A DNA stretch of 64,000 nucleotides from Nyssa sinensis. Taxonomy: Eukaryota; Streptophyta; Magnoliopsida; Cornales; Nyssaceae. Both the position numbers and the translations under genes were made by a program. Below, piece by piece: positions 47,247 through 61,977 of this stretch. Below the pieces are notes generated by a model that was not told the DNA's origin, did not search any database, and saw only the letters and a list, made by a program, of their open reading frames with translations. Position 1 is the stretch's first letter. Every line of letters begins with the position of its first letter. The stretch covers positions 27,302,340 to 27,366,339 of the forward strand of contig CM018050.1 in the NCBI GenBank assembly GCA_008638375.1. The letters are read 5' to 3'.

Positions 47247-50200
47247 TGTCACGACCCGAAACCCACCCTACGCGGATCCCGAGAACGTGATGCCAGCTGG
47301 CCACCTTGTCAGTTTTTCCCACCCGACAATGCGACCAACCAAAGGCAACTTTACAATGAATTGCATTCTAAATGTAGGGTCAAAACAACAGAATTAAAAA
47401 TCTTTTTGAATTAAGAATGCAACTCATCCAAACACATCAGAGCATGTCTAGAATCAGTCACCAAATATCTCTAAAGTGTCAATACACATGCTCCAATGCA
47501 TCCATTCTATATCAATGAATTACTTAAGCGGAAGTCACACCAATACAATTCAGTTGACCAAAACTCATCTTCAATGATCAACAATCAGAATGTCTCCAAG
47601 TACAATTTAATCATAGTGATCCAACATACTAGGCTAACCTCATCACTAATGATGTAATATTATAATACAAATTGTGAACTTAACCTTACAATGTTTACGT
47701 TCAATCTTTGACTTGGAGTTCATATCGTCAGTGTGATTCATTGTGCATCACTAGTTCCATTAGTTATCTCATTGCGTTTCATCCCGCATAGTGTCACCTG
47801 AAAAATGTTAGATAAATGGAATGAGCTTAAACAAGCTCAGCAAGTAAATTCCTAGCTTTGCCATGGGTCAAGGTTAGTTCACAAGGATAATAGGAGAAAG
47901 GAATAACAGATAGCCAATAGCCAAATGAGCAACAAGGAATACATAGCCAGTCACCAAAATGTACAACAATGACCCGAGGGTCCAAAAGGCTTATCCTAAA
48001 TAAGATACAATAAGATAATAATAATGAATCCAACAACTGGGATCTAGCCAATCATGAAAATCTGCTGCCACAACAATTACGATAGCCAATCAAAAGTATG
48101 ACATGCTTGTATAGAATATGAACATCCAACGAGTATCAACGATATATCATCAACGAGTAAAGTATAACATGATCGCAATAATATGATCATTCACAGGACA
48201 TAGAATATGATCATTCAATGAATACCAAAGATATATCGTCATCGAGTTCTAATAACCCAGATATGCGTGAATCACCCAGGGCCCAGCATACCCCACTAAA
48301 ACGCATGCTCAGATCCGCCACAGTTCCTCGGGCTCTCTGAAAAGTGTAAGAGCTCTTTTCTCTACAAGTCCTGAAGGACATACAAGACACTAAAGGGTCT
48401 TTCCCCCACGCAATCTGTGAATGGATGGGCCATTGTGACTGAGCACAACCCCAGGTACATACCAAATATCATGACCAATAAAATTCCACACAGAATGTAC
48501 AACCGTACAAAGCAATTGATATCACAATCAACAAAACACGAAGTGTGTGGAATAACAAGATTTTGATCAATAGGATATATCTCAAGACTAGGTCATGGTA
48601 TGATAGTGCAATGATGCTCAAATATCAATGATCAATCCCGCAACAATGTAAGCAGGCAAGTCAAATCCAAGGATCAGGCATAACCGATAACCACAAGTCG
48701 ATTGGCTCAAATCAAGTACACCAGGTAGTGATAGAGTACAAATTTGGCAACATATAGAAATGAATGTGACTGGCTGGGAATAACCACACAACAAAGTTCA
48801 GATTTACTTACCTCGGTTTCTTAGTGTCATATTCTCCATTTACAAATACTCTGATGATCTCCAGATACTTTAGGCGTATCCTTGCATAGCTTGAATAATC
48901 ATCATTATTTTTAGACAGATCAGAATTCATTCATTCATGTCTTGTTCATCATCTTAGGAGTCTATCAGATGGCCTAATTAAGTTCATTGGCCTATTACCC
49001 ACTCATTGGGTTTTAACTTACGTTATTAAATCTCTCAAATAGGCTTAGTAGCTATTAGAATAATGTTTTAAGTCATTTTGACTCTAGTCGTTATCAATTA
49101 AGCACTTATTTAGCCTTAGGGGTAAAATAGTAATTTTGGCATTCTTGTCCCGGACCTTATCATGGTCCTCAGAATATCCCAAATATCTTATATATAAAGT
49201 TCTAAGTCTTTTGAACTTCATTTGATATCTACTTTTGATTATCGGGACACACCGGTCATTTTTGGTTTTATACGTTGACCGTTCCGGAGTCATATTTAGG
49301 CCCTTCGGTTATGATAATTATGCTTATGATAATTTATCAGATCAGTTTGGCCTTTATTTGGCCTCTACATTGTACTTACAGTGCTCGGGGGTATTTTGGT
49401 CATTTTACATCTCGTGAGATTCTGACCCCGAATCATAGTTTAATCATGTATACAATTCCACGAGTATCTGGGCTTCTATCGGTATCAATTTTGTCCCAAT
49501 CAGACTTCATTTAGACATCAAGGGCATTTTGGTAATTTCACATACCATAGCTAAATTTTCGGGACCTGAGTTCATAAAATGGACCTCACCATTAGGTCCA
49601 GAGTATCCGACATAGTTAAATTAGACTATCTTTTGTGTTTAATTGGCCCTGGGTATCATTAGGGGTAGTACAGTCATTTACACTTTACGTGTCTGTATTT
49701 TTCGAGACTTAATTTCCCAAATTGGACTCCACCATTGAGTCCGGAATGCCCAAAATAGTAGAAATACACTATTCATTTAATTTATTTGGACTTCGTTTGA
49801 CATATTTAATGTCCAGGGGCAAAGTTGTAATTTTACCTATTTAATAAAATAATTATTTTATTATTTAATTAATTTTTCAGGGGCTTAAATGAACAGTTTC
49901 TCAAAAATCTGGGCCACTGTACAATATTCCAAAACAATTGGGGTCAGACCGTAATATTAGAAAAACATTTGGGGGTCAAAACTGAATTTTATAATTTAAG
50001 GGTTCAGACCAAAGGGTTCTAGGGTTCAAGAATTTGAACCGGTCCAAAACAGTGTGAACCAACCTGGTTCACTGTCCTTCAGGGAACCGGGATAAGATAT
50101 CCCTGTTAACCCCAAATTTTGGCCCCTATCCGTGTTTGGGGTTAAGCCCAATCCTGATTTCAATTTTTAAAGCCCGTAACCAAACAGGCTGAATTCAGTT

Positions 50201-51728
50201 TTAAATTTAAAACCTTTCAAACCCAAAACGACGTAGCTTCAACACAGTGGCCGTTCCCCAACTCGGCATGACTCGGTCAACTCGACTGAGTCTACTCCGT
50301 CTTCCCCATCGAATGCCCCAATGTTGCCCTAATTTCAGGTTCGGTCTTTCTCAATTTCATGCTATTTTAAGCACGGTTTTCAACAGGTATTGGTTCCAAA
50401 CGGTTTCTGGAAGTGATGCCAACAATTTGGCATTGGTTTTGAGCTTCGAATCGATGCATAGAGCTCTGTTTCACCCATTATTGTGCAGGTTTTCAGTTCG
50501 ATCGTGTGGCCCCATTTCTCAACCAAATCGCACGAGGTTTGGTTCTCTGTGATCCTTGAAACAGGGGCTTCAATTGCTCATTTACAAATTTCAGTTTAGG
50601 GGCTTAATTTCGAGTTTGGGTTTCACGGCCGAAAGTAATAGCTTCGGTTTTGAGGGTCTAAACCTGGGTCTCCAGGTCGCGGGTCAGTGGTTTTTGGGTC
50701 CTAGAAGGGTCTGGTTCATGTTTAGACCATTAAAATTCAGTTTGGTTGAGGTCGATTCAGACCTGCAACTTGGGGTCCATCCATGGCGGTTTGGTCTCGG
50801 TTCTGTGTTTTCTAACCTTATTCGACTGTCCCAATTAATTCATAACAGTCCTAAGGTCTCTCATTAGTCTATATGTATCGTTTAAATGGACCAAAACTTA
50901 TCAGAACAGTACCAGTAATCCAAACAAAAATTTTTAGCAGTTTTGGGTTTATACCTTTCAATCTGTGGCTATTCTCCTCTTGGCTCGATTCAGGCCTGTT
51001 CATGGCTTGGTCTAGGTTTCTGTGTGTGCTCTTGTCCTGGTCGTGCCCTCAGTTCTCCTTTCTTTGTGCATCGCATTCCATGGATACACACCAATGCACA
51101 CTCACTTGGGAGACCTCACACCCTCTCATGTTTCTCTCTCTCTCTCTAACCCTCTCTTTCTAAATCAGACTTACACACCCATACCCTGAAGTCTCCCTGT
51201 ATACTCCATCAACCACTCCTGCCATCACCACTCGCCATTGAGTGTTTCACACTCAATCCTACACACACACACACATGCACGACTGCCTAGGCAGCCTACT
51301 TGCCTCCCCCCTCCTTTTTTTTATTTAAATTTTCCCTTCATATATATATATATATGTACTTGTATGTATACATATAATTATATCCATATATATGTGTACA
51401 CACATATATGTATATACACTATATTAATTACACACATGTACTCATACATGTATACTATCCCTCATGTGCACCTCACTATTCATGACATGTGTTTACGTAT
51501 GCATGCATGCATGGGGTTGCATGTGTGCACTGCATTACGAGATTGAGTCCCGGGTCACTTGTCCTAACCCGGCACTGGTCATACCTTGGTCAAGGTCTCT
51601 ATTTAAGATAGTGTAGTATAATTGGTACTTCATAAAATATAGAGTTTAATGGTTCTGAGTATATCCGATAAAGTATTGCCCGACCCGGTTGCCTCGATAT
51701 ACGTGCCCCTTCGGGTCGGGGTATTACA
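47247..51728 (-). mobile_element. Tekay-like solo LTR, 4.48 kb, in the left LTR of Copia 2
   Basis: It starts TGTCACGACCCGAAACCC and ends GGTCGGGGTATTACA, flanked by a perfect 5-bp duplication CACAG (47242-47246 and 51729-51733). It contains no gag or pol. Blocks such as GTCCGGAATGCCCAAAATAGTAG and the GGGGCAAAGTTGTAATTTTA region around 49730-49840 echo the intact Tekay LTR. Element sense is minus by terminal comparison. At 4.48 kb it is the longest LTR in the window. Its short ORFs (for example 50247-50552, 50556-50867) show no recognisable domain. Confidence 0.9.
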
Positions 51729-51733
51729 CACAG

Positions 51734-53063
51734 CGAAAGCGATTTTAAAAATCTATTTGGATCTTTTTCTTTATATGAATCATACAATCTTGAAAAGAGG
51801 ATTAGAATTACATTGTTGTTGATAATCTTGATTTTTGAAAAAGCCTTCTTGAAGAGATTGATTCGATCTTCCTTGTTCTTGATAATCTTGATTGTTGAAG
51901 AAGCTTTCTTGAATAGAATCTCCATTCTCTTACTCCTCTAGGTCTTTTTTTTTTTTTTTTTTCCCTCTATGCAAGCTGTACACTATAGAGGAGAGTGGGC
52001 TCCTCTTTTTTTTTTTTTTTTTCTCTCGTAAGAAAATAATATTTTGTTATTGTATGACTATCCCCTTTAAATCATATATTTATAGGGGTTTATAAAATTA
52101 AGGCAAAATGAGGGATCTAGGGTCCCACCAAATTAACTCCAATTATCAATTAATTTATAATTAACTCTTAATTAATTAATGACTAATTAATTCTAAATAA
52201 TTCCACTAAATGATTAGAATTACACTCTAATTTGGTGAAATAGAGAAAAAACCATGATCACTAAACATATACAGTAGACTCCTCTATCTGGATATCAATA
52301 ATTAGGATTTGGACTTATACACCGTCAAATCAAATCCTAATTATTTTTACAACTTAATTCACCAATTATTAATTACTATAAAATGGTCAACATTTCAATA
52401 AACAATTTATTGAAAAGACTGGATCCGAATTTCAGTGATTAATCAATTGAATTAATATATTAGTGATATCATTCTCTCTAATTTAGAGAGTGTAGATTTC
52501 ATCTTGAGAATATATGTTCCCACAGTTTAAACAATGATTTCCCAAGATACTAAGGTATTAATCTAAAAGATCTCACTCATTGGTAACTCAAAGTCACCAC
52601 CATTAAGAACTTGAGTCCACTATTCTCTTAGGATTAAGAACTTATTATGAATAGTGAATATAAGAATCACGTCAAAGATGACATATGACGTGTTTCTTAT
52701 AGTGATCTAGTTTAGTGTATTCCAAATACACCAATACAATAACCTAGAGTCTACTACTCTAGTGGTTGAGATAAACCACCGTATCATATAGAGGTCAAGT
52801 GTATTACAGTCTTATAGACAAGAAACCTAGTCTCATCAATGATTGCGAACAATTCTGGAATTGCTTCATCATAAATTCATATCTCTTGTACATAAATCTC
52901 ATTTATATACATGAACTATCTCTAATAACAAGTTCAAGGACTATCTGATGGTATAAAATAACAACATCCACAAGCATGATAATATGAAACTCAATAATAA
53001 TAATAAATCAAATTTATTAAATAATAACAAAATGTCTTGGATGTGAGAGCGTACATCCTAAAA
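51734..53063 (-). repeat. Copia 2 3' LTR, main part
   Basis: Continues from 47246 after the solo LTR. It aligns with 58976-59524 and 62291-63059 (shared CTATTTGGATCTTTTTCTT, CCTCTAGGTCTT, ACATATACAGTAGACTCCTC and CAAGCATGATAATATGAAAC). It ends ...TACATCCTAAAA next to a polypurine tract (minus strand AAGTGGGAATT, 53064-53074). Confidence 0.85.
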
Positions 53064-56000
53064 AATTCCCACTTGCATTCACATCTACATCCCATTACAC
53101 CTGATACCCATCATATTATATCAACTTGAAAATGATTAACAAGGTTATCCACAGATGCAATCTTGGTGACTATGATGTCTCCGCACAAAACGATCTCTTT
53201 AATAAGATGATAGTTCATGTTGTATGTGTTTCCCACTCTTGTGGTTCTTTGGCTCCTTTAATTAAGTTACAGTCCCACTGCTATCATAATAAATGGCTAT
53301 AGGTAATTGTGCCTATGGTACTATTCTTAATTCCAAAAGGAACTTGTTGAGCCAGATTGCTTTTTTAACTACTTCTAAAGAAGTTACATACTCTACTTCA
53401 GTGGTTGTGTCAGCAATACACTATTGCTTGACACTTTACCATTTGATAACTCCATCACCAAGAGTAAACACATATCCTAAAGTTGACTTTCTAACATCAT
53501 AATCTAATACAATGTCAAAATTCGTGTATCCAACTAGAATGAGATCCCCATTTCAATAAATCAACATATAATCTTCATTGCTTCTCAAGTACTTGAGTAT
53601 ATGTTTAACATGTATCTAATGATTTGGTCTAGGATTAAATTGATATCAACTGGACATGCCCAATATAAAATAGATATCTTGTTTAGTGTAAAGCATAGCC
53701 TATATAAGGCTTCCTATACTCGAAGGATAATGAACTGCCATCATGCATTCCTCTTCTTCATGTGTCTTAGGACACTGATTCTTGGATAGAGGTGCTCCAT
53801 GCTAGAAAGGAAACATGCCTTTCTTGGATTTTTACATTGCAGACTTATTGAGAATCTTATCTATATATGCAGCTTAAGATAAGCGTAATATCCTATTTTC
53901 TAATCTCGTATAAGCTTGAACACAAGGATATAGCTAGTTTTTCTTAGGTCCTTCATATAACCAAATCTTAATCTTAGAGAGAACTCCTACATCATTCCAA
54001 TTGAGTAGTCTGTCATCCATATACAAAACCAGGAATATCACCACGCTTCCTTACACTAGGTTCATCTAAATTTTGATCAAAACTAAATGACTTGATCGCC
54101 TGATCAAAATAGATGTTCCATCTTTGGGAAGCTTGCTTAAGTCTATAAATAGACCTATACAACTTGAATACCATATGCACTTGGTTCTTAGCTATGAAAC
54201 TATTTTTCATAACATTTTACCGTTGTCCCGAATCTTTATCAGAGATAAATTTATCATAGCTACTGAGATTTAAAACATATTCATCATAGACTAACTCTCC
54301 TAAGAACATGTACTTGCTAGGAAGCCTGCCAATTTCTCCCAGTACGACGTAACTCTTGTGCAATAGAAGGTGTTAGAGTAGTGGTCTCTGGAATATTTTG
54401 TCTAATATTAGAAATATCTTTCTGAGGAACTGAAGAGACATCTTATATCTCCTCCAAGGTGAAATTGTTCTTGGGCTTTTGGCTTATAATATAATCATCA
54501 TCCCGAAAGATAGTATTTGTGCTAATGAATACTTTCTACTCTCTAGGATTATAAAATAGCCAACCCTTTGTTCTTGTAGGATAGCCCACAAAATAACTCA
54601 ATTCTGATCTTGGTTCCAAGTTTACCAATCTTTCCCTTCAGCACATAGGCTGGACACCCCCAAATCTGATAGTGATCCAAACTTGACGTTCGCTTATTCC
54701 AAAGCTCCACTAGGGTCTGAAGGATAGAATTATTTGGAACTGCATTCAAAAAATATATTGTTGTTTCGAATGCATATCCCTAGAGGAATATAGGTAAATC
54801 TAAATAACTCATCATTGATCTCATCATATCTAAAAGAATCTTGTTTCTTCTTTCAGGTACACCATTCTGCTGAGGCATACAAGGTGCAGACAATTAGGAT
54901 AGAATCCCATTATCCAACAAATATTGCTTGAAGTCACTAGAGAGATATTCTCCACCTTAATCTGATTGAAGTGATTTAATGTTTTTGTCTAAATGTTTCT
55001 CCATTTCTGCATGAAGCACTTTGAACTTTTCAAAAGCTTCTAACTTATGGTATAACAGATAGACATAACCATATCTTGAGTAGTCATCGGTGAAGGTGAT
55101 GAAATACTCATATCCTTTTCTAGACTCTAGTTCTGACAATTAGGGGTCTACATACATTTGTATGAAACTAACTCTTTGGCTTTGTACCCTTTTGCTAAAA
55201 AGAGTTTCCTAGTCATTTTTTCTTCCAAACGGGATACACAACTAACAATGTTTGAATAACCATGGAAGATAAGGTACTCTCCTTTACCAGTATATTAATC
55301 ATATCTAGATTAAAATGACCCAACCTCAAATGCCAAAGATAAGTTGAATTAGAAAAAGAAAATTTTCTTTTAAGTGGAAAGTTCTTTGATAATTATTCTC
55401 AATGCCATGTATCTTATACAAACACTATAGTAACTTTTGCTTCTTTCCCCAAGTGTAAGGTAATCTCACCATCACTTAGCTTCCTAATCTCCTCAAACTC
55501 CTATAACGAATTACATATGTGATTAGTTACACCAAAGTTAACACACCAAGAATCTGAAGTACTCATTATATAGCTTACTTCAATAAATAGTGACTCGATT
55601 ACACTTTAATTCCTCATATTGTTTAGATAATCATGACAATTCCTTTTCTATTTCCCTATAAACCCATAATGGAAACACTTTCTTTTGGGCTTGGGATTTT
55701 CTCTTTTGTTTCCTTTACTTATACCCCCTTTAGCACCCACATTTCCTTTGGAGTTTTTGGAATTTTTTTTCTTCTTCCCCTTTCCTTTGCCATTTCCTTT
55801 AAGATTAGGCTCAGAAGAAGAACCCTTAGCCACATGTCCAATAGGATGACTTTTGATAATACCTTCATGCTGCTTGTAAAGAGCTAAAAATCTTGGTTAA
55901 AGTCAAATTCATTTTATATATATTGTAATTAAGTTTAAACTAATTAAAAGAGTCAAATATCAACTTGGGACTTAGCATCAATCTTAGCCCCTAGAACATC

Positions 56001-56400
56001 TAGTACATTTAAAAAATCAATCATTTCTAAAACATGTTCTCTTACTCGAGTTCCTTCTACCATCTTAGTGTTCATGAGAGCTTTCATGGCAATTTATCTA
56101 GCAAGATGCCCTTGATCCCCAAATATCTCCTTGAGGTTAAGGATCATATCCTTAGCACTTTAAAAAGTTTGATGCTGATACTGTAATATATTTGACATCG
56201 AAGCCAAAATATAGCAACGCGCCATCTCATCAGCCTTGACCCACTTACAAAAGTGATCAAGATCCTCTTGGGGTGCATTAGCACCTAGAAGGTCTGGACT
56301 ATCTGTAGTGAGTGCATATTTGTACCTCTCAACAGTGAGTACAATGTCCAAGTTCCGTTTCAAATCTACATAATTAGACCCTAGTCAACTTGTTTTCTTT
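53064..56400 (-). pseudogene. Copia 2 gag-pol remnant
   Basis: Minus strand, right to left: gag near 56363-56160 (CKWVKADEMARCYILASMSN); a lysine-rich zinc-knuckle region 55833-55648 (KCFHYGFIGK, second half eroded); integrase core 55139-54957 (YFITFTDDYSRYGYVYLLY) and 54749-54549 (DHYQIWGCPAYVLKGKIGKL); reverse transcriptase 54210-53950 (IYRLKQASQRWN, with a YMDD motif in a shifted frame near 54025); RNase H remnant about 53500-53290. Stops interrupt every domain. Confidence 0.88.
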
Positions 56401-58941
56401 TAGGATGACAGCAAGTGGATTAAATCAAGACATCTGAGAATCAAATATAAGCATAAATTAACATGGATGAAAATAATACACAATAAATAACTTTTTCTTT
56501 CATTAATATAATAGTATCCTCAAGCCACTATCAATGAATGAATTGGAACCTAATCCTATAAATAACATGCTTTATAGGGATGAGAATGCAATTCACATGA
56601 CTAGGAGGACTGTCATATCCTATATGATTTTATTACTTAGACATCTCATGTCAAATAAAATCATAACTTCCAATATCCTTTAGTGTTGAAAAGCAAATGA
56701 CAAACTCTGTGTGAAAAATACCATTCCCTTTTGATTAACTGTATATTATCATCTCAAATTAAAAGACAACCGTTGTGAATAGTGTCTTCGTGGGGAGATC
56801 ACTCACACATCGTCTCTTTCAATTCTATCCTAACAGGTCTACACTTTTAACCAACAAAAATAAGGACCTTCCGTATGGAGGCAACTCAGAGATAATACAA
56901 GGTGCCTACTTTGTCTTACTATGTACCGATGATGGAAGACCATGGGACCTTTCATAAAGAATCCCTTTTCCACTTGATTTTATAAATTGAGGATCTTATT
57001 ATACATCTTATGTAGAATTAATATTCTAATTATTAATAATAATGACATTACACATCTCGTGTATAAATAATAATAATAATCTTATTACGCATCTAATGCA
57101 TAAATAAATATCTCATGTATCAATAATAATCCAAATATGCTTCCTTTTAAATAAAAATAAAATGAATATTATTAATACATGAGATCTACCTATTCATGGA
57201 TCACTTATGATATTTATTAGCAAAAATAAAATATCATGCATTATTGTTTCAAACATAAAGAGAACACATATGCATATAAAAATAATAACAAATACAATCT
57301 CATATCTCTCATGGCCAAACCTACAAGGTAACTAAAATTGGTAGCAAACTTGAGCCTTTCTTAATCTTCTTGATGTTATTCACTTTATATTATATTCTTC
57401 ATTCTTGCAATAAAATAAAAAAAAAAATTATTTATTTACATGAAGAAACTATATTCACATGTGTGAGTTACATCAAATCTAGAAGAAACTAAAAATAAAT
57501 AGGCTAGGAAAACCAATGGAACTTGTCCTTTCATGGGAAAAAACTTCAAGTCCATTGCTCAAATCCAAATTTATTACATAATTCTTAATAGCTAACCATG
57601 AGAGATAGGATACATCGATTCACATAAATGAACTATTTCAAATATGAGAAATAAAATATTAAAGCATTTGAACATCGGAGTTATCATATACATGAGGATA
57701 CATCCATTCACATAAATGAACTATTTAAATATGAGAAATAAAATATTAAATCATTTGAACATCTGAGTTATCATATACATCATCCATGTATATCTAAAAG
57801 TATACTAAGATTTAATCCTTGTATCTAAGAACTCCTATAGTTCAAGTCTTAATTAACCTATATTTTATATAATTTTAAATCCAACATATTTAGGTATCAA
57901 ATACCCATGTGTGCCATATACTCATAATATAAAAAGATTAATATAGAAAATAAAATTTGAGTCCTTAGGTATCATATATCTAAACAATTTAATTAATTTT
58001 GGGTATCTAATATTCAATTAAAATAATAATCTATATTAGTGTCAAGATTGTCTATCCATGGGTATCATATACCTATAATATAAAAATATGGATATATAAA
58101 AAATAAAATTGAGCCATTAGGTATCATATACCTAAATAATTTAATTAATTTAGGTATCTAATACCCAATTAAAATAATAATTTATATTACTATCAAGATT
58201 GTCTATCCATGGATATCATATACCCATAATATAAATAGATGGATATATAAAAAATAAAATTGAGCCATTAGGTATCATATACCTAAATAATTTAATTAAT
58301 ATAAAATTGAGCCATTAGATATCATATATCTAAATAATTTAATTCATTTTGAGTATATAATATCTAATTAAAATAATAATCTATATTACTGTTAAGAGTA
58401 TCTATCCATGGCTATCATATATCCATAATATACAAAGATGAATATATAAAAAATAAAATCGAATCATTAGGTATCATATACCTAACAAATTTAATTAATT
58501 TAGGTATCTAATACCTAATTAAAATAATAATCTATGCTACTGTCAAGATTGTTCATCCGTGGTATCATATACCCATAATATTAAAAGATGGATATATAAA
58601 AAATAAAATTGAGCCATTAGGTATAATATACCTAAATAATTTAATTAATTGGGGTATGTAATACCTAATTAAAATAATAATCTATATTACTATCAAGATT
58701 GGTTATCCATGGGTGTCATATACCCTTAATATAAACAGATGGATATATAAAAAAAATAAAATTATTTAATTAATCCATTCCTATGAGTATCAAACGAGTA
58801 TTAAATATTTATGTCAACAGATTGTATCACAAAATCATATTCTAATAGACCCAAAACAATCCTTTGTTTTTATTGGGATTCATGAATAGGCCTAGAACAA
58901 AGTAAATATAACCTTCAAAATTGATGGATTCATCTAAAGTT
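56401..58941. other. Long leader of Copia 2 between primer site and gag
   Basis: About 2.5 kb with no protein-coding signal, longer than the leaders of most Copia elements. Its distal half (57890-58760) is the tandem array described next. Confidence 0.6.
57890..58760. repeat. About 150-bp tandem repeats in the Copia 2 leader
   Basis: Units headed by GAGCCATTAGGTATCATATACC occur near 57960, 58111, 58262, 58461 and 58612 (period about 150 bp), with a short partial unit near 58307. Each unit holds two inverted motifs, GGGTAT-CAT-ATACCC and AGGTAT-CAT-ATACCT, able to form short stem-loops. Confidence 0.88.
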
Positions 58942-58953
58942 GCTCTAATACCA
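58942..58953 (-). promoter_or_regulatory. Copia 2 primer-binding site
   Basis: Minus strand TGGTATTAGAGC differs by one base from the initiator-tRNA-Met complement and lies two bases after the 5' LTR end (...CCCAACA). Confidence 0.8.
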
Positions 58954-59524
58954 ATTGTTGGGTTTGTAACCACATCGGAAGTGATTTCAAAAATCTATTT
59001 GGATCTTTTTCTTTTCATGAATTATACAATCTTGAAAAGAGGGTTATAATTACTTTATTCTTGATAATCTTGATTTTTTAAAAAGCCTTGTTGAAGAGAT
59101 TGATGCAATCTTCCTTATTCTCCATAATCTTGATTGTTGAAGAAGCTTTCTTGAAGAGATTGATGCAATCTTCCTTCTTTTACTCCTCTAGGTCTTCTCT
59201 CATTTTCTTTCTATGTAAGCCATACACCAGAGAGGAGAGTGGGCTCCTCTTTTTCTCTCTCGCAAGAAAATAATCTTTTGTTGTTATACGGCTATCCCCT
59301 TTAAATCACATATTTATACGGCTTTACAAAATTAGGGAAAAATGAGGGATCTAGGGTCCTACCAAATTAGTTCCAATTAATCAATTAATTTCTAATTAAC
59401 TCTTAATTAATTAATGACTAATTAATTTCATTAAATGATTAGAATTGCACTCTAATTGGGTGAAATAGAGAAAAACTCATAATCACTAAACATATACAGT
59501 AGACTCCTCTATCTAGATATCAAT

Positions 59525-60357
59525 TGTAATATCCTGACCCGAGTTGGACAGGACTGAGACATGTAACCTCGAATTGGAAGCTAAATTATGACGTGAATGG
59601 AGTTTAAAATTTTAATTGAAATAGTACATTGTCTAATATATTCACACAATAACCGTAAGTCATGAATAAAATGTAAAAATGGGCGAACGAGAGTTAATTG
59701 TCCAATATGACACGTGAATCGAAAAGTGACCAATATCAGTTGACCCCGAAGCCGAGAAAAATATATATATATATATATAAATAAAAATAAAAATAAAAGA
59801 ATAAAAAAAATATATATATATATATATAGTATATATAATAAAAATAAATAAGATATATATATGTTTATACACTTAAACAAATATATGTAGATATCAATCA
59901 ATATACATATATATATAGGTGCAGCGTGTGGTGTGTAAAAAAAAAAAAAAAAAAAGAAGAGAGAGAGAGAGAACAATTAAAATTGAACATTTAAAGCAAG
60001 TTGTATGAATAAAATAAAAAATAAAAAAACATAACAAAAAAAAATTATATATCTATATGTATATATATATGTTCATGCAAATTTATATATATAAGTAAAT
60101 ATATAGATTAGTATATATTTATGTGTGCAACGTGTGATGTGGGGTGTGTGTGTTTGTAGTGGAAGACAAATGTAAGCAGTAAAGAAAAAAAGAAGGAAAT
60201 AAAATAATACTAAAATAAAAGAAATGAAAAGAAGAAAGCTGCAGAAGAACGCACAAGATGGTAGAAATGTGAAGTCGGTTGAACATTTAATGCAAGGAAG
60301 ACAATGTGACAAAAAGGGGCTGAAAGTTCTAGAGAGGGAGAATGGGGTGGTAAGCAG

Positions 60358-60394
<37 letters not shown>

Positions 60395-61942
60395 GGTACG
60401 GGTAGACTAGAAAGCAAGAAATAAGAAAAAGATAGAAGCTGCCAGTCGTCGAGTACTAGAGAGAGAACTGAGGCGCAGGAAACCAAGAAAAGAGAATGAA
60501 GAAGAAGAAGCAGGAAAACAGCAGGCCAGAGAAAAATTCAGAAAATTGTAAGTGGGTTTTGAATTTTAAATTTTTACATAAGCATTTCAGGTTCATTAAT
60601 TTAGAAGAATTTATGAAGCATGAAACTGTAAGTGGGTTTTTAATTTTAAATTTTTACATAAGTATTTCAGGTTCATTAATTTAGAAGAATTTATGAAGTA
60701 TGATTTAAGGATTAAAATACAAAAAAGAATGAAAGAAAAAGAGACAAAAATGAAGTAGAAACATGTAGTTGGAGGTTTTGAAAATAAAGAATAAATGATT
60801 AAATTTAATGTAAATTAATTTAATTAAAAGAGATAATCCCTTTGTCCAAATTAGTTAAATAAATAATCAATTTTTATCTTGGACATTCCGAACCTAATAG
60901 TAAAGTCAAAATCACGAAAAGAGGCCTTAGAAATAAAAGACACATAAAAGTACAAAATGACCATTATGCTCTTTTCAATATCTGTAAAAGTGTAAAAGTC
61001 TAGACTAAATTTATTCGACGTTCCGAACACGATGATGAGGTCTAAATTAATAAATAAAATACTTAAAGCCATAATAGACATATTAAATACATAGCATAGA
61101 TCAATTATGATTATAGACTGAGTATATTTTTTGAATGACAGGACCGTCAGAAGGAAAAAGAGAATAGTTTGATTTATTTGGGACAAAAAAATGTAAGTAA
61201 TACCCTGACCTCTGCATGTAGTGCATTCCTAGGCAAGTCACTGTTATTTTTATACGCATTTGTACTCTTATTTGTTATATCAGATTCTTTGTGATTCTAC
61301 TATGTGATATTGTTTCCCAATGAAATAACTTAGCCATGATGTGGTATTGTGTTCTTGATTTCCATATCATTTGTTCTCATTGTATCCGATTATGAGATTT
61401 CGTACATGTGTTGTACGTAGGGCTGAGAGAGGCCAGTTGTTGTTGTTCTTACCTAGAATCAGTTATACTCCCCATTCTTCTCCGTGGAGTAGCTTGATCT
61501 TGATATTTTCTTGGTGTGGGATTTGTGCTCAGTCATAACTCCATCTGGATGCATAGATTAGCCTCGAGAGAGGGGTAGCAGTTTACAAATTAGCCCCGAG
61601 AGAAGGGTAGGCCCCGAGAGAGGGGTAGCAGTTTACAGATTAGCCCCGAGAGAGGGGTAGGCCCCGAGAGAGGGGTAGCAGTTTACAGATTAGCCCCGAG
61701 AGAGGGGTAAGCCCCGAGAGAGGGGTAGCAGATAGCATCCACCAGATTTGACATCACTATCTTTTTATTGAGATTCATTGATGAGTACTGATTGATATAT
61801 CCCTGATCATTGATAACCATTGATGAGCTATGATTGTTACATGATATTGACTGGCTATCATATCCATTGTCACTCAGTTCCTTTCAAATCTTGTACACAT
61901 GCAGAGTAGGGGAACTTACTTACTGAGCTTGTGTAGCTCACT

Positions 61943-61977
<35 letters not shown>

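Noticed and set aside
50247..51163. Three consecutive plus-strand ORFs as a multi-exon gene
   Set aside because: They are inside a solo LTR, have no recognisable domain, and the spacing lacks convincing splice sites.
59581..60486. Tyr/Ile-rich minus-strand ORFs as membrane proteins
   Set aside because: They translate TA microsatellites within the solo LTR.
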